Made by a program: the position numbers and the translations under genes. Shown piece after piece: positions 28,193-37,606 of a stretch of DNA of 64,000 bases; within the stretch, counting starts at the first letter, position 1, and each line of letters begins with the position of its first letter. Location of the stretch: positions 992,001 through 1,056,000 of the forward strand of contig CP121470.1 in the NCBI GenBank assembly GCA_030919125.1, in the 5' to 3' direction. The DNA is from Methanoregula sp. SKADARSKE-2. Lineage in GTDB: Archaea > Halobacteriota > Methanomicrobia > Methanomicrobiales > Methanospirillaceae. A model generated the notes under the pieces. It saw nothing but the letters and a program-made list of their open reading frames with translations, searched no databases and was not told where the DNA came from.

Positions 28193-28231
28193 CGAGTGAA
28201 ATTCTCAAAAATGGTGAGATTTTTTTAAAGG

Positions 28232-29476
28232 CTAGCACTGCCTGCGGACTCTCACGGAATTTGCATGGGCGTGCAGGCCCTCGGCATCAGCGATCGTCTC
28301 AACTATATCGCCGATGAGCTCCAGTCCGTCGCGGGAGACCAGCTCAACAGATGCTGTCTTGCAGAAGTGCTGGACATCGAGGCCCGAGTACATCTTCGAA
28401 AACCCTGCGGTGGGTAGGCAGTGGTTGGTCCCGATCGCGTAATCCCCGCACGCGACCGCGGAGTATTTCCCGACAAAGATTGCACCCGCGTTCTGGACCC
28501 GGGTGACAACGGTCAGCGGATCGGCGACCTGGATGGAGAGGTGCTCGGGCGCCACGATGTCCGATGCCGCGATCGCCTCGTCGATATCATGGACGATGGT
28601 ATAGCCGGAGTTCTTCAGGGCCTGCTCGATGATCTCTCTCCGCGGCGCCGAGGCGAGCTGCGCTGTGATCTCTCTCCCGACTTTTGCCGGGAGGGTTTTG
28701 TCAGTCGTAATAAGGATACAGGCCGCGTTCGGGTCGTGCTCTGCCTGGGCCATAACATCTGCGGCAACCACCCGGGGATCCGCGGTGCTGTCGGCAATAA
28801 TTCCTATCTCGCTTGGGCCAGCCGGGAAATCGATCTCGGCATGTTCCCGGAGCATCATCTTTGCAAGGGTGACATAGATGTTCCCGGGGCCGACAATCTT
28901 CTGCACCGGCCGGATTGTCTCGGTCCCCAGTGCCATTGCGGCCACGGCCTGTGCTCCGCCGGCGCTGTAGATCTCGGTGACCCCGGCGATGTCGAGGGCA
29001 ACGAGCGTCAGGGGCTTGATCGGCGGGGGCGAACAGGCGCAGACTTCCTTGACGCCTGCGACCAGGGCAGGAACAGCGCACATGAGCGCTGAGGAGGGAT
29101 AGGCTGCACGGCCTCCGGGAACATAGATGCCGACCCGGTTAAGGGCCGTGGTCTTCATGCCGAGGACGATGCCGGGCTCCATCTCCTGGAACCAGAGGTT
29201 CTTTGGCTTCTGGAGTTCGTGGAAGCGTTCGATCCTGGCATGGGCTTCAACAAGGGCCTCGATCACCTCGACATCGACCTCATCGTATGCAGCTTCCCGT
29301 TCTTCTTCGGAGACCGCAATGTCGGTCAGCTCGACATATTTTTTGGCGAGCTCGCGAAGGGCATCATCCCCTTCCTTCCGGACCCTGTCGATAATCTCCG
29401 TGACGGTCATGCGTGCGTCCTCGAGGCTGGTCTTCCGGGCCCCAATCCACGCATCAATCCCGACTTCCTTCCACAT
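28232..29476 (-). CDS. hisD: histidinol dehydrogenase
   Basis: A 414-residue HisD, which oxidises histidinol to histidine in two NAD-dependent steps. Conserved parts: VGIYVPGGRAAYPSS, SAGGAQAVAAMALGT, VGPGNIYV, IDFPAGPSEI, AQAEHDPNA (zinc-ligand region), APEHLSIQ and GTNHCLPTAGFSK. ATG 29476 (MWKEVGIDAW) is chosen as the family start; the longer open frame to 29638 is not HisD-like. It is monocistronic here, 97 bases from the preceding convergent small gene. Confidence 0.94.
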   Translation of the reverse strand: MWKEVGIDAWIGARKTSLEDARMTVTEIIDRVRKEGDDALRELAKKYVELTDIAVSEEEREAAYDEVDVEVIEALVEAHARIERFHELQKPKNLWFQEMEPGIVLGMKTTALNRVGIYVPGGRAAYPSSALMCAVPALVAGVKEVCACSPPPIKPLTLVALDIAGVTEIYSAGGAQAVAAMALGTETIRPVQKIVGPGNIYVTLAKMMLREHAEIDFPAGPSEIGIIADSTADPRVVAADVMAQAEHDPNAACILITTDKTLPAKVGREITAQLASAPRREIIEQALKNSGYTIVHDIDEAIAASDIVAPEHLSIQVADPLTVVTRVQNAGAIFVGKYSAVACGDYAIGTNHCLPTAGFSKMYSGLDVQHFCKTASVELVSRDGLELIGDIVETIADAEGLHAHANSVRVRRQC

Positions 29477-30081
29477 AGTGCCATCATCTTCGACGGGAAA
29501 GATTGTTAAGGTTTCGACAGGCCGTAAGAAACTCTCGTTCCCGCAAGAAGCGCGATAAAAAGGGACAGGGATTTTTTTTGGTGTCCGGGAGAAACGTGCA
29601 AAAATCTGATTCGATGATCCAAAGGAGCGATCCTTCATCTCTCTGAAAGCGGTATTTTCTTAGTCCCATCTCTCTCCGGGAAAGGCCCTGGTTTGTCTCC
29701 CCTGTCAGCCTTCGATAATAAGCGGTCATCACGCGATGCTTGCGATTGCTGCCGGGAAAGGCAGAAGGCAATTTTTGGGCTGGAAAGAAGAAGACAGTCA
29801 GTTTTTGAAGGTAATATATAAATTAATCAGTTGATTAAAACGCAATGTATTCCATTATATTTTCAATTGGACGCTGGGGGTTGGGATCTCCAGTGGAAAC
29901 AACAGGGTATGCGATCTTTTAATTCCGGGTTGTTATCTGCTCTCATGGGGAGAGTAGATTGACAGAGTACTCGGTTCCAGCGGCAGGATTATATTATCAA
30001 AATTAAATACTGTCTCTAACCCTATCCCTGCCAGGTCAACCGGAGGCCTCCGGGTTACTACACCATCATTCAGAGGAAATT
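29477..30081. other. 605-base AT-rich intergenic region with promoter-like sequences
   Basis: No gene is supported. GTAATATATAAATTAATC at 29811-29828 and AAAATTAAATAC at 29999-30010 are AT-rich, TATA-like elements; the second sits about 75 bases before the DUF3821/PEGA gene on the plus strand and could be its promoter. The rest has no long open frame. Confidence 0.45.
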
Positions 30082-31074
30082 ATGTCCAAGATCCTTCAGA
30101 CTATTTACCGGGGAATATTTGTTCTTATTGCAGTGCTTGCTCTCTGCTCCGGGGGGGGTTGCAGCAGCGCAGATCCAGGCCGCGCTGGGGAGCGTTGTCA
30201 CGCTCCAGGGATACTCCTCCGCAGGGGATACCGTCTGGATCTTCCTGACCGGCCCGAACCTCTTACCCAATGGCGTTGCCCTCACCAACATCAACCAGCC
30301 CGCGGAGATGGGCGGGGGGACAAGAGTTTCGATCGACTCAAACGGTCACTGGGAGTACAAATGGGGTACCGGATCAGCGGGCGGAAGGCTCGATGCCGGT
30401 GTGTACACCGTATGGATTGCAGATGGACCAGCGGATCTCTCCCATCTCTCAACCGTGGGGTACAGTACCATCCCGGTCCTCCTTGGCGTCCCATCTGTCA
30501 CCGCCGGGATCAGCGGAGGATCCGGGGGATCGCGGGCGCCGGTAACCCCCCGGGTTCGATCGAACTCCGCTCGATCCCCGGTGAGGCCTCGGTTGTCATC
30601 AACAACGAGTACAAGGGAGTGGCACCGCTTACCGTGAGCGGGCTTGACCCGGGCACCTATAACGTCACCCTGTCGCGGTTCGGGTACAGGCCGATCTCTG
30701 CACCGGTTAAGGTGGAGCCGGGGAGCGTCTCGCATGTGAATATCACACTCTCCACCCTCACCGGTGCGCTGTCGGTCAATTCATCCCTTTCAGGATCAGA
30801 GATCACCGTTGACGGGGCACGTACCGGTATCTCACCGATGACGTTCGCCAGCCTCCAGCAGGGAAATCATACCCTGAACGTTACCAAAGACGGGTATATC
30901 CCGCAGATCCTTTCGGTCCAGGTGGCAGCGGACCAGACCACCCGCATCGATCTTACGCTCGCCCCCCTCAGCAGGGTTGGCGGAGAGGTCCGGGCTCCAG
31001 GCATGCTCCCGGCAACCCTTGGTGCCGAAATTGTTGTGACACTCCTCTTGGTAATCGGCAGGTCAAGAAAATAA
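30082..31074 (+). pseudogene. secreted DUF3821 plus tandem PEGA protein, two compensating frame breaks
   Basis: ATG 30082 starts a signal peptide (IYRGIFVLIAVLALCSG). At a G8 run (30151-30158) the protein sense moves to another frame: AALGSVVTLQGYSSAGDTVW, LTGPNLLPNG, WEYKWGTG and GVYTVWIADGPAD, a DUF3821-like domain. At a C6 run (30546-30551) it returns to the first frame with two PEGA domains (GSIELRSIPGEASVVINNEY; LSVNSSLSGSEITVDGARTG) and a C-terminal membrane segment (TLGAEIVVTLLLVIG). PEGA domains are found in surface proteins. One base difference at each homopolymer would restore a single about 330-residue gene. Confidence 0.75.
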
Positions 31075-31104
31075 TACGATACATCCAGAAGCCTGAAGGA
31101 TCCT

Positions 31105-31130
31105 TAAATTTTTCCTTCTCCCCTTTTTTA
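31105..31130 (+). terminator. T-rich terminator after the PEGA gene
   Basis: AAATTTTTCCTTCTCCCCTTTTTTAA lies 30 bases after the stop codon of the PEGA protein, two T-runs in a pyrimidine tract as in archaeal intrinsic termination. Confidence 0.45.
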
Positions 31131-31239
31131 ACAATCTCCTGCGGGAAGATCCCGGACGTTTTTTCCGGAACCAACAGAGTCGTCGATCGGGCACGGGACC
31201 AGAGGGAAACAATTCCGCTGCCATGCCACCCTGGCGTTC

Positions 31240-31813
31240 CGGAGCGTAATCATAACTTTCCTCTCATGTCTTTTGCCCGGGAGAGCCATGATCTTTTCAG
31301 TGAATCGGCAACCGCTGAGGGACTGGCAGATCTGATCGTGATGAGATCTCCCCGTGATCGATACTGGCGGATCCGGTCGCAAAGCCGGTCTGCCTCCTCC
31401 CGGTAGTGCGGGGTGTGTGGGTCACAATCTCCTGCCGGAGAGGTTCCGGGTCGGGGGATTCGAGGCCGTACCCCGGTTCGCCAGGGAAGATGAGCCGGGG
31501 ATCGTTGATGCGCCCCATCGCTAACGTGAGCCGCCGCTTCATCCCTTTTGAGAGACCTCCGGTCTGTCATCGCTCCGGTCCCCGTGGCTGAAGAGTTGGG
31601 GGAGTTCTTGCGCCCGGCTCTCGCGATCTGCTCTCCTGAAGATCTTCACGTCCCCCCAGGTGATGCCGGTCAGGATCCGGATCGTACTGGCCCTTGCGGC
31701 ACCGTTCGGACCGGGGACCCGAAGGTCTCACCTTCCCTGACCGGGAACGCGATGTCGTTAAGGGCGACAAGGTCGCCGGATGGTTGGGGGGGCGAGAGAT
31801 CGATCGCGTTCAT
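31240..31813 (-). pseudogene. ABC transporter ATPase, heavily decayed
   Basis: Minus-strand pieces in different frames line up as an ABC-2 type ATPase: MNAIDL at 31813, then LVALNDIAFPVREGETFG, a Walker A region reading GPNGAARASTIRILTG instead of GPNGAGKST, the signature region LSKGMKRRLTLAMG, and EADRLCDRI with IDHGEI at the C-terminus. The invariant Walker A lysine is gone and at least three frame changes are needed, so this is an old pseudogene. No permease partner is seen next to it. Confidence 0.75.
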
Positions 31814-31962
31814 GAGGTGAGGAGGATCGCGACTGGTGCTAAGGAGTGCAGATATTTTTTGTGCGTCCGGGTTTTGCCGGATATGTGCCCGGAGATATTC
31901 CGGTCGCAAAACCGCATACGGTTAAAAAAAGAAAAAAATTCCGGATAGGCCGGAGAGGATCC

Positions 31963-32361
31963 TCAGAGGATCTTCTTGCCGGCATCCGCGCCGGGCTTGA
32001 TATTGTAAACATCCGTGACCTTCAGGACTACCGCGCCCTTCGGGTTGAGGTTGGGCTTCATGGATTTCACCCACGCGACATCGTCATCGAAGATAGACCC
32101 GGAGGTGTGGATGGTGACGGTCCCCTTCAGCTGGAAACCCCCCCTCTCTCCCCACCAGCTCAGGGCGACCTTCGGGTTTGCCTTCATATTCAGAAGGGTC
32201 TTGTTGAAGAACTGGTCCGAGATGAGGATCGTCTCATCGTCGAGCACCTTGAACGCCCCGATCGGGACCGCATTGGGATTGCCGTCATTCGATGCGGTCG
32301 CGAAGAAGGCGGTTTTGGTCCCTGCCAGGGATTCCTTGATTTCGGGTGTGAGTTTTGGCAT
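31963..32361 (-). CDS. pyridoxamine 5'-phosphate oxidase family flavin-binding protein
   Basis: A 132-residue split-barrel protein from ATG 32361 (MPKLTPEIKESLAGTKTAFF). ATASNDGNPNAVPIGAFKVL and LISDQFFNKTLLNMKANPKV are the PNPOx-like FMN-binding patterns seen in many small archaeal flavoproteins. It probably binds FMN or F420 as a dimer; the substrate is unknown. The frame upstream of 32361 is open but not family-like. It is intact between decayed genes. Confidence 0.82.
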   Translation of the reverse strand: MPKLTPEIKESLAGTKTAFFATASNDGNPNAVPIGAFKVLDDETILISDQFFNKTLLNMKANPKVALSWWGERGGFQLKGTVTIHTSGSIFDDDVAWVKSMKPNLNPKGAVVLKVTDVYNIKPGADAGKKIL

Positions 32362-32534
32362 TCTGTTCAGCCTCAGTCCATGAGTACGCGGGTAATGGGT
32401 AATAAGAATTTGGAAATGCGGTACCGGACCTGGCAGAAAACCGATGACCCGGTCTCTCCAGAAACTCATCCCCGATGGGGCCGCATATTGCCATCAGGAG
32501 AGGAGAGAGAAGCGGGGCCCGCATTTTCCCGGGA

Positions 32535-32852
32535 TCACGGTCTCGTATTCTGGGATGAGTGAGCGGGTTTGCCGGCCTTTGCCTTCTCCACCTCGAGCTT
32601 TGCCCGGGCGATGATCTCATCGAAGGATTTCTGGAGCTGCGCTTGTGCTTCCTCAAAAGTCCTTCCTATGCACTTTCTCCCTTCATCGGTCGTTACGAGA
32701 TCGTGGGCGACATTCATCAGCGCATCGATCGATGCGCTCACCGACTTTGTCGCTTCGGACAATCTCCTGTCGATAGCGTCAGGGGTCCCGGTTGCCGGGA
32801 AGGTCTCCTCGATCCATATCCCCTTCTCGAAGTGTCCGTTGGTTTCGGTCAT
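32535..32852 (-). CDS. small helical hypothetical protein
   Basis: A 105-residue protein from ATG 32852 (MTETNGHFEKGIWIEETFPA). After a short ordered start it is almost wholly helical with heptad-like spacing (LSEATKSVSASIDALMNVAHDL; EEAQAQLQKSFDEIIARAKLE), suggesting a coiled coil; the C-terminal Lys/Ala-rich tail may be flexible. No signal peptide or motif. It lies in the same direction as the flavoprotein, 170 bases away. The function is not known. Confidence 0.6.
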   Translation of the reverse strand: MTETNGHFEKGIWIEETFPATGTPDAIDRRLSEATKSVSASIDALMNVAHDLVTTDEGRKCIGRTFEEAQAQLQKSFDEIIARAKLEVEKAKAGKPAHSSQNTRP

Positions 32853-32953
32853 ACCGGGAAGGTGGTGCGTCTTTGTTGAAAGGGTTTCTCCGCGGGAGGG
32901 GGAAATTTTTATCCGTAACACTGAAAGCTCCGGCTTACAGGTCCCGAAACTTT

Positions 32954-33910
32954 TCATCCCTTCGGCATATTTTCGGCAGATCCCTGCCTCAACCTCCAGA
33001 CGTCATTATGAAGATCCAACCAACTTGAGGTTATGTTCTCGTAATAAGTTACCCTCACTTCAGAGCCTCCCATCAATACCAGACTTTTGTCCGGTATGAG
33101 GAGACTGGAATGATCTGACCGGCCGGGCCACGGTGCATCTTCACCCTGGAGTACCCACGTCTTCCCCATGTCCATCGAGGACCAGGTATCATTCCAATCC
33201 TGGTAATTCTGATTCCCCCCCATCAAAACTATGCTGCTGTCTGGAGTGACGAGGCACATCTGCCCAACTCGACCAGTCCAGGGAGAGAGATCCGACTGGA
33301 GAGTCCAAGTCTTCCCCGCGTCAGTGGACCACCATGTATCGTTCCGCATAATCCATGACTGATCGTCCGCCCCACCGATCACCATTATACTCCCATCCTG
33401 CATGAGAAGACCGGAGTGACCAGACCGGCCGGGCCAGGGAGCATTGCCGGTCTGGAGTGTCCATGTCTTACCCATGTCAGCTGAACTCCAGACATCTTTT
33501 TGAGAGATTTCCGAGCCATTCAACCCGCCAGACAAAATTATACTGCCATCCGGCGTGAGAAGACTGGAGTGGCCGTTTCGAGGTGTCCATTCGGCCGACG
33601 GAGTCTGCTGCACCCACGTCTTGCCGTTATCGGGTGAACGCCAGACATCATTCCGGGGACCTTCCAGATCCAAACTCCCCATCGAAACTATACTGCCATC
33701 CGGCATGATGACGCTCGAGAAGGCTAGGCGGGGTGTCCAAGGAGCATGATCGATCTGAAGATGCCAACCGCGATCCCCCTCATCAGAGCTCGCATAGATC
33801 ATTGCGCTCACAAGAATAAGAGCGGTGAGAATGAGGATGATTCCAAGCACAATTTTAATGGATCTCAGTCTGGTTTTGCGACTATCCCCTTCCTTTGACA
33901 TTGGTGTCAC
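32954..33910 (-). CDS. membrane-anchored kelch/galactose-oxidase-like beta-propeller protein
   Basis: A 318-residue protein. Residues about 17-42 form an N-terminal membrane anchor (IKIVLGIILILTALILVSAMIY). The rest is a series of about five similar blades of about 50 residues, each with a pattern like GHSSLLTPDGSIILSGG, NDVWSS-D-GKTW and a final APWPGR; these are kelch-type beta-propeller blades facing outside. Such domains bind proteins or sugars at the cell surface. The protein ends soon after the last blade. Base composition is more AT-rich than in the housekeeping genes, suggesting an acquired gene. Confidence 0.8.
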   Translation of the reverse strand: MTPMSKEGDSRKTRLRSIKIVLGIILILTALILVSAMIYASSDEGDRGWHLQIDHAPWTPRLAFSSVIMPDGSIVSMGSLDLEGPRNDVWRSPDNGKTWVQQTPSAEWTPRNGHSSLLTPDGSIILSGGLNGSEISQKDVWSSADMGKTWTLQTGNAPWPGRSGHSGLLMQDGSIMVIGGADDQSWIMRNDTWWSTDAGKTWTLQSDLSPWTGRVGQMCLVTPDSSIVLMGGNQNYQDWNDTWSSMDMGKTWVLQGEDAPWPGRSDHSSLLIPDKSLVLMGGSEVRVTYYENITSSWLDLHNDVWRLRQGSAENMPKG

Positions 33911-34264
33911 AAATCTTCAATTAACCAGGAAGGATTTGAATTTATTGTTAACGGGAAATTTTTTCCCCGTTATAAAAATTTCATTGGGAGAGATGAAAAT
34001 TTGCCTTGCTGGTCTTTTTCAAAGCAAAACTCCTTCCCGGAGAGGCACTCCCGAGTTGTTCCCCGGCCCCCTTGAGGCAAACTCTGTATGAAGTTTCGGG
34101 ACCTCCAGTTGAGGGCCGAATCTCCTTGTGGCTCATAAGAGGGATCTCTCCTCATCAGTTGCGGGGCAAATCCGAATAATCAGGACCATGGGAAAAATAA
34201 TCCACTTATCTCAGAAGTTGAAAACCAGCTGACGGGTTTTGAATCGGATTATCGATCCCGACCT
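33911..34264. other. intergenic, no gene seen
   Basis: AT-rich near 33940-33975, where a promoter for the minus-strand beta-propeller gene could lie. No open frame with protein character was found on either strand. Confidence 0.4.
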
Positions 34265-34430
34265 CTAGTAGAGCTAGACACTTAAAATTGAGGGTAGAGC
34301 CGTTTTAGTTTGATCCTTGCACTTCCAGAAACAATAGCCAGAAACTGGTCGACTGGCAGTTTACTTCTGAAAGTGCAAGGATCAAACTAAAACGGCTCTA
34401 CCCTCAATTTTAAGTGTCTAGCTCTACTAG
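34265..34430. repeat. 60-bp perfect inverted repeat around a 46-base loop
   Basis: The left arm 34265-34324 (starting CTAGTAGAGC, ending CCTTGCACTT) is the exact reverse complement of 34371-34430. After one mismatch a further 5 bases pair (CAGAA with TTCTG), and the centre holds shorter self-complementary parts (AAACTG/CAGTTT, GCCAG/CTGGC). The outer ends are CTAG/CTAG. It contains no gene. It could be a foldback/MITE-like element or an inverted duplication made during rearrangement; it lies 94 bases from the IS5-type element. Confidence 0.95.
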
Positions 34431-34523
34431 CATGGTAGGGGGACTTCTCGGAATTTAAGGGAGGTAATGATATACAACGAATAAATGCAATTCGAAGATC
34501 AGACCACGAATTAGACATATCGT

Positions 34524-35697
34524 TGAGGATAACGAATAACCCATTTATTTTACGATCGTACCGGAAAGGGGTGCTTCCCGAGCGTTCGGTTTGCCCCAAT
34601 TTTACAAAATAGCACCAATGTGAGTGGGTCTATGTATCCGGTTCTTGCATTTTCAGGCCACATTTCAGTTTTTTGTCGAGAGCATCCGCTCAAGAACCCC
34701 TTGTTTTTTGAGGGTTGCGAGTTGAAACCGGTTAAAGCAGAAGGCCGAGAACAGCATTTTGGTATGCACCCTGAGAACGGTTGTGACTCTGGTATGAGCA
34801 GAATGGAACACATTCTTGATGACGGCATATGGGCGTTCCCCGGGAGATAGGATTCGAGAGATTCGAGCGTTTTTGAGAACATCGCGGATACCGATCGGAT
34901 GCCCACGAACACCCCGTTGCATGGTGGTGTTGAAACCTTTTGTTTTGGTACCGAAATATCCTCGGTCACGGTAGATCACCTCTCCTTCGTTCGACAGGTC
35001 GATTTGCGAATCGTGGGTTGAGGCAGTTGTAACCTCGAGAGCCCGGATCAGTCCGAAGTCACAATCCTCTTTGGTATGGAGTTTGTATCCAAAATAAGAT
35101 TTCTTGCCCTTTATCGCCCATGTTCCATCCCGGCTTCTTCGAGTTTTTGCAGCATCACCCCGGGGTGTATTCGTTGAAGCATGACCGGGCTCTGAGGTGA
35201 TGAAAGTCGCATCCTGAATGGTGCCTTTTTTGATTTTCAGACATTGTGCATCGAGTTGTCGCTGGAGCTCATCCCAAATAGCCTTATCCTTTCCGGTCTT
35301 TGCCAACCGCTCCCGGAAATACCAGACGGTGGTCTGATCCGGGACCTTGTTAGGATACCCGAGGAATTTCATAAATGATATGCGATCATTGGCCTGACGC
35401 TCAAGTTCGGGATCGGACAGGCTGTACATTGACTGGAGTACCAGCATCTTAACCATGAGAACGATATCAATATTCAGTCGACCGCCCTCTTCGGTCTGGT
35501 TTCGATACAGACCTCCCACTACCGTCAGAAACCTCTCCCAATTGATTAATGTCGAAAATCCGTCAAGCCGATCCCCGAGTCGTTTGATACTCTCATACCG
35601 CTTCTCGAACGCAAAATCAACCAGATTTTCCATACTCGTCATTGATCGTACTAAGATAAAGTACTACCGGCTACAGGGGGAATTTTTCAGAATTCTC
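34524..35697 (-). mobile_element. IS5-type insertion sequence, apparently complete
   Basis: The left end GAGGATAACGAATAACCC is defined by the shared edge with the remnant at 21473. Read inward, the right end is GAGAATTCTGAAAAATTCCCC, an imperfect inverted match, placing the border near 35697. One transposase gene fills the element on the minus strand. The right end lies inside a secreted-protein gene (35671-36585), whose 3' end is not found on the left side, so no clean target duplication can be seen. Confidence 0.75.
34665..35642 (-). CDS. IS5 family transposase
   Basis: A 325-residue transposase starting at ATG 35642. The N-terminal IS5 domain has NIDIVLMVKMLVLQSMYSLS and DPELERQANDRISFMKFLGY; the catalytic DDE domain follows, with IQDATFITSEPGHA, an aspartate in VIYRDRGYFG and a glutamate near GERPYAVIKNVF. 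The frame is uninterrupted, so this is the only apparently active transposase in the window. The C-terminus is shared with the remnant at 21498-21753. Confidence 0.9.
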   Translation of the reverse strand: MTSMENLVDFAFEKRYESIKRLGDRLDGFSTLINWERFLTVVGGLYRNQTEEGGRLNIDIVLMVKMLVLQSMYSLSDPELERQANDRISFMKFLGYPNKVPDQTTVWYFRERLAKTGKDKAIWDELQRQLDAQCLKIKKGTIQDATFITSEPGHASTNTPRGDAAKTRRSRDGTWAIKGKKSYFGYKLHTKEDCDFGLIRALEVTTASTHDSQIDLSNEGEVIYRDRGYFGTKTKGFNTTMQRGVRGHPIGIRDVLKNARISRILSPGERPYAVIKNVFHSAHTRVTTVLRVHTKMLFSAFCFNRFQLATLKKQGVLERMLSTKN

Positions 35698-36585
35698 ACT
35701 GATATGCGGGATTCCCCCGGAATCCAGAGCCAAGGATGCCCCTGTGTACGTGCGCTGGTAGTAATTTTTGCGTCCAACATTGTCAACCTGTGCGAGTGCC
35801 CAGTTAACATTGTCATTTGAAGTTGCATATCTCAGGCTCCATGGGGCTCCCCCGATGTAGGTGATATGGGGGTGGTCCGCGCTATCGAACCTGAGCGAAG
35901 CGGAGTAACCGGTATCGCCGGTGGCATTGGCATCCCTGTCAACCAGCGCCAACTTCCAGTTATTTGAGGTCAGATCCCGGGTTGCATAATAGAGGTCGCC
36001 CAACACCTGGCCATTATTGTACGCGATATGGGGTATCCCCGACCGATCGAATGCCAAGCTGGACCACTCCCCGGCATCCCCAAGGGATCCCCACTTAACG
36101 ATGGCATCTAGCGCGGCCCACCACTCCGGCCTGGGAGAACCAAATGTTCCCCGGGTAATGAGGGTGTTTGTCCATGCCCCCCTGCTTTTATTTGCAAACA
36201 TCAGGTTCCCGAAGAAGATCCCATCACCATAGCTGATTGCCGGGTTTCCGTCAGGGCCGACAGCGATGGATGTCGTAAATGTGCCTGCCGATGGACCGAT
36301 TGTTTCGGTCTGCCAGTTCCCTCTTTCAAGCCATGCATGCTTGATACTGTGGGTCGTATTATGGAGATATGCGATATGCGGAGCACCGCTCTCATCAAAG
36401 GCAAGAGACGAGTACGTAGAATGCAAGACCGAATCGTCCACCGTGGATATCTGCCAGGCCCCCTGTGATTCCCCTGCCATCACAGGGCAGACAATGAGCA
36501 GGAGAAGCGAGAGGCCAATAATGATGATTCCTGCACATGCTGGAAGGCGGGCATCCCCTAAGGTTTTTTCAACAATCGGTTTCAT
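35690..36585 (-). pseudogene. secreted repeat protein, 3' end cut off by the IS5-type element
   Basis: Starts at ATG 36585 with a signal peptide (AGIIIIGLSLLLLIVCPVMAG). The exported part has repeats of the form SLAFDESGAPHIAYLHN, SIAVGPDGNPAISYGDG, SLAFDRSGIPHIAYNNG and SLRFDSADHPHITYIGG, as in beta-propeller surface proteins of methanogens. At GGIPHIS the gene enters the IS and stops eight codons later. Several blades and any anchor are therefore lost. An AT-rich promoter (TTTATATAATACTAT) lies within 25 bases upstream of the ATG. Confidence 0.8.
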
Positions 36586-37606
36586 ATAGTATTATATAAA
36601 TGTTTGTTTACATATATTAACATTTTTCGTTGAGTAAAAAATTTTTTCACCAATGCTGCGTTTGAAATAAAGTACGAAAGGTGGGCTTTGTAAAAGTACT
36701 CACCATCAAAATCACTGTTTTAACCAAAGAATAGCCTATGCCTGCGTTTTTTGTAAGGTCCGGCGGGTTTTTGGGGTTCAGATGACAGAGCAAAGCCGCA
36801 TTGGCTTCGATCCGAGTTGCCAGATCTGAATAGTCAGGGGTGGTTGAAATTTTATTATTGCATAGTTATCATCGTTTGTGGCGTATGAGGTGACACCAGC
36901 AACAAATATTTCGATATTTTGTCAAATCGCCGAAGATCTCTTTTTCCTCGGCTGTCTGCATATTAAATGCTTGTGCTCCCCTGGCTCAATCTACGTTGTT
37001 TCCGTTTGGCTCCCACCCTCAACAGTAAGTGTTCATTTCCCGTAGCTGGTGATTCAACTGCCGTCGTCTTTCTGTTCGACATTCACCCATTTGTAGCTCC
37101 AGCCAATAGGTCCAGACCACGGAAATCCGATACTGACGGTCTCCACCGAGTCGTCTTTTATATATCTCTGAGGATCGTGGTCATACTGTTTGCTGTTTTT
37201 TCCTCGAACAGAACCAGCGGATAAATACTTAGGGTAAAGTACTATTTTTCTCCCGCAAATCCTTCTTGGATTCAGGGGCTAAAACAGTACATCGCCCTTG
37301 ATCAGTACGATCTCATCATTGTGCGGCCGGCCTCCAACCTCCTGGTTATCCCGGTAAAGATCATTGAAAAGCGGCCGGAATTTTTCCCGGTCAATGAGGC
37401 ATCTCGCCCAGCTTCTTCCCAAGACCGAGCGGGTATCAGCGAAGATTCGGGTTGCCAAGATGTACCCGGTATTTTTTACTATCGATGAGTGAAAAAAAAT
37501 TTCAGTTATAGTAAATTATAATTTGTCGGATTCTGAACGATCAATAGAAGGAAATGACGCGGCACCTTCTCTATGCTCTAAAGAAGTTCTTAATAAGGGC
37601 TGAAAC
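36586..37606. other. 1-kb stretch with two gene relics only
   Basis: Minus strand about 37279-37060 reads without stops as KIVLYPKYLSAGSV, then SVETVSIGFPWSGPIGWSYKWVNV, then hits TGA; it looks like part of a surface protein. Plus strand about 37275-37490 reads LKQYIALDQYDLIIVRPASN, VIPVKIIEKRPEFFPV, and after a frame change LAQLLPKTERVSAKIRVAKM, a relic of a small soluble protein. Neither has a start. The first 350 bases are AT-rich without genes. Confidence 0.45.
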
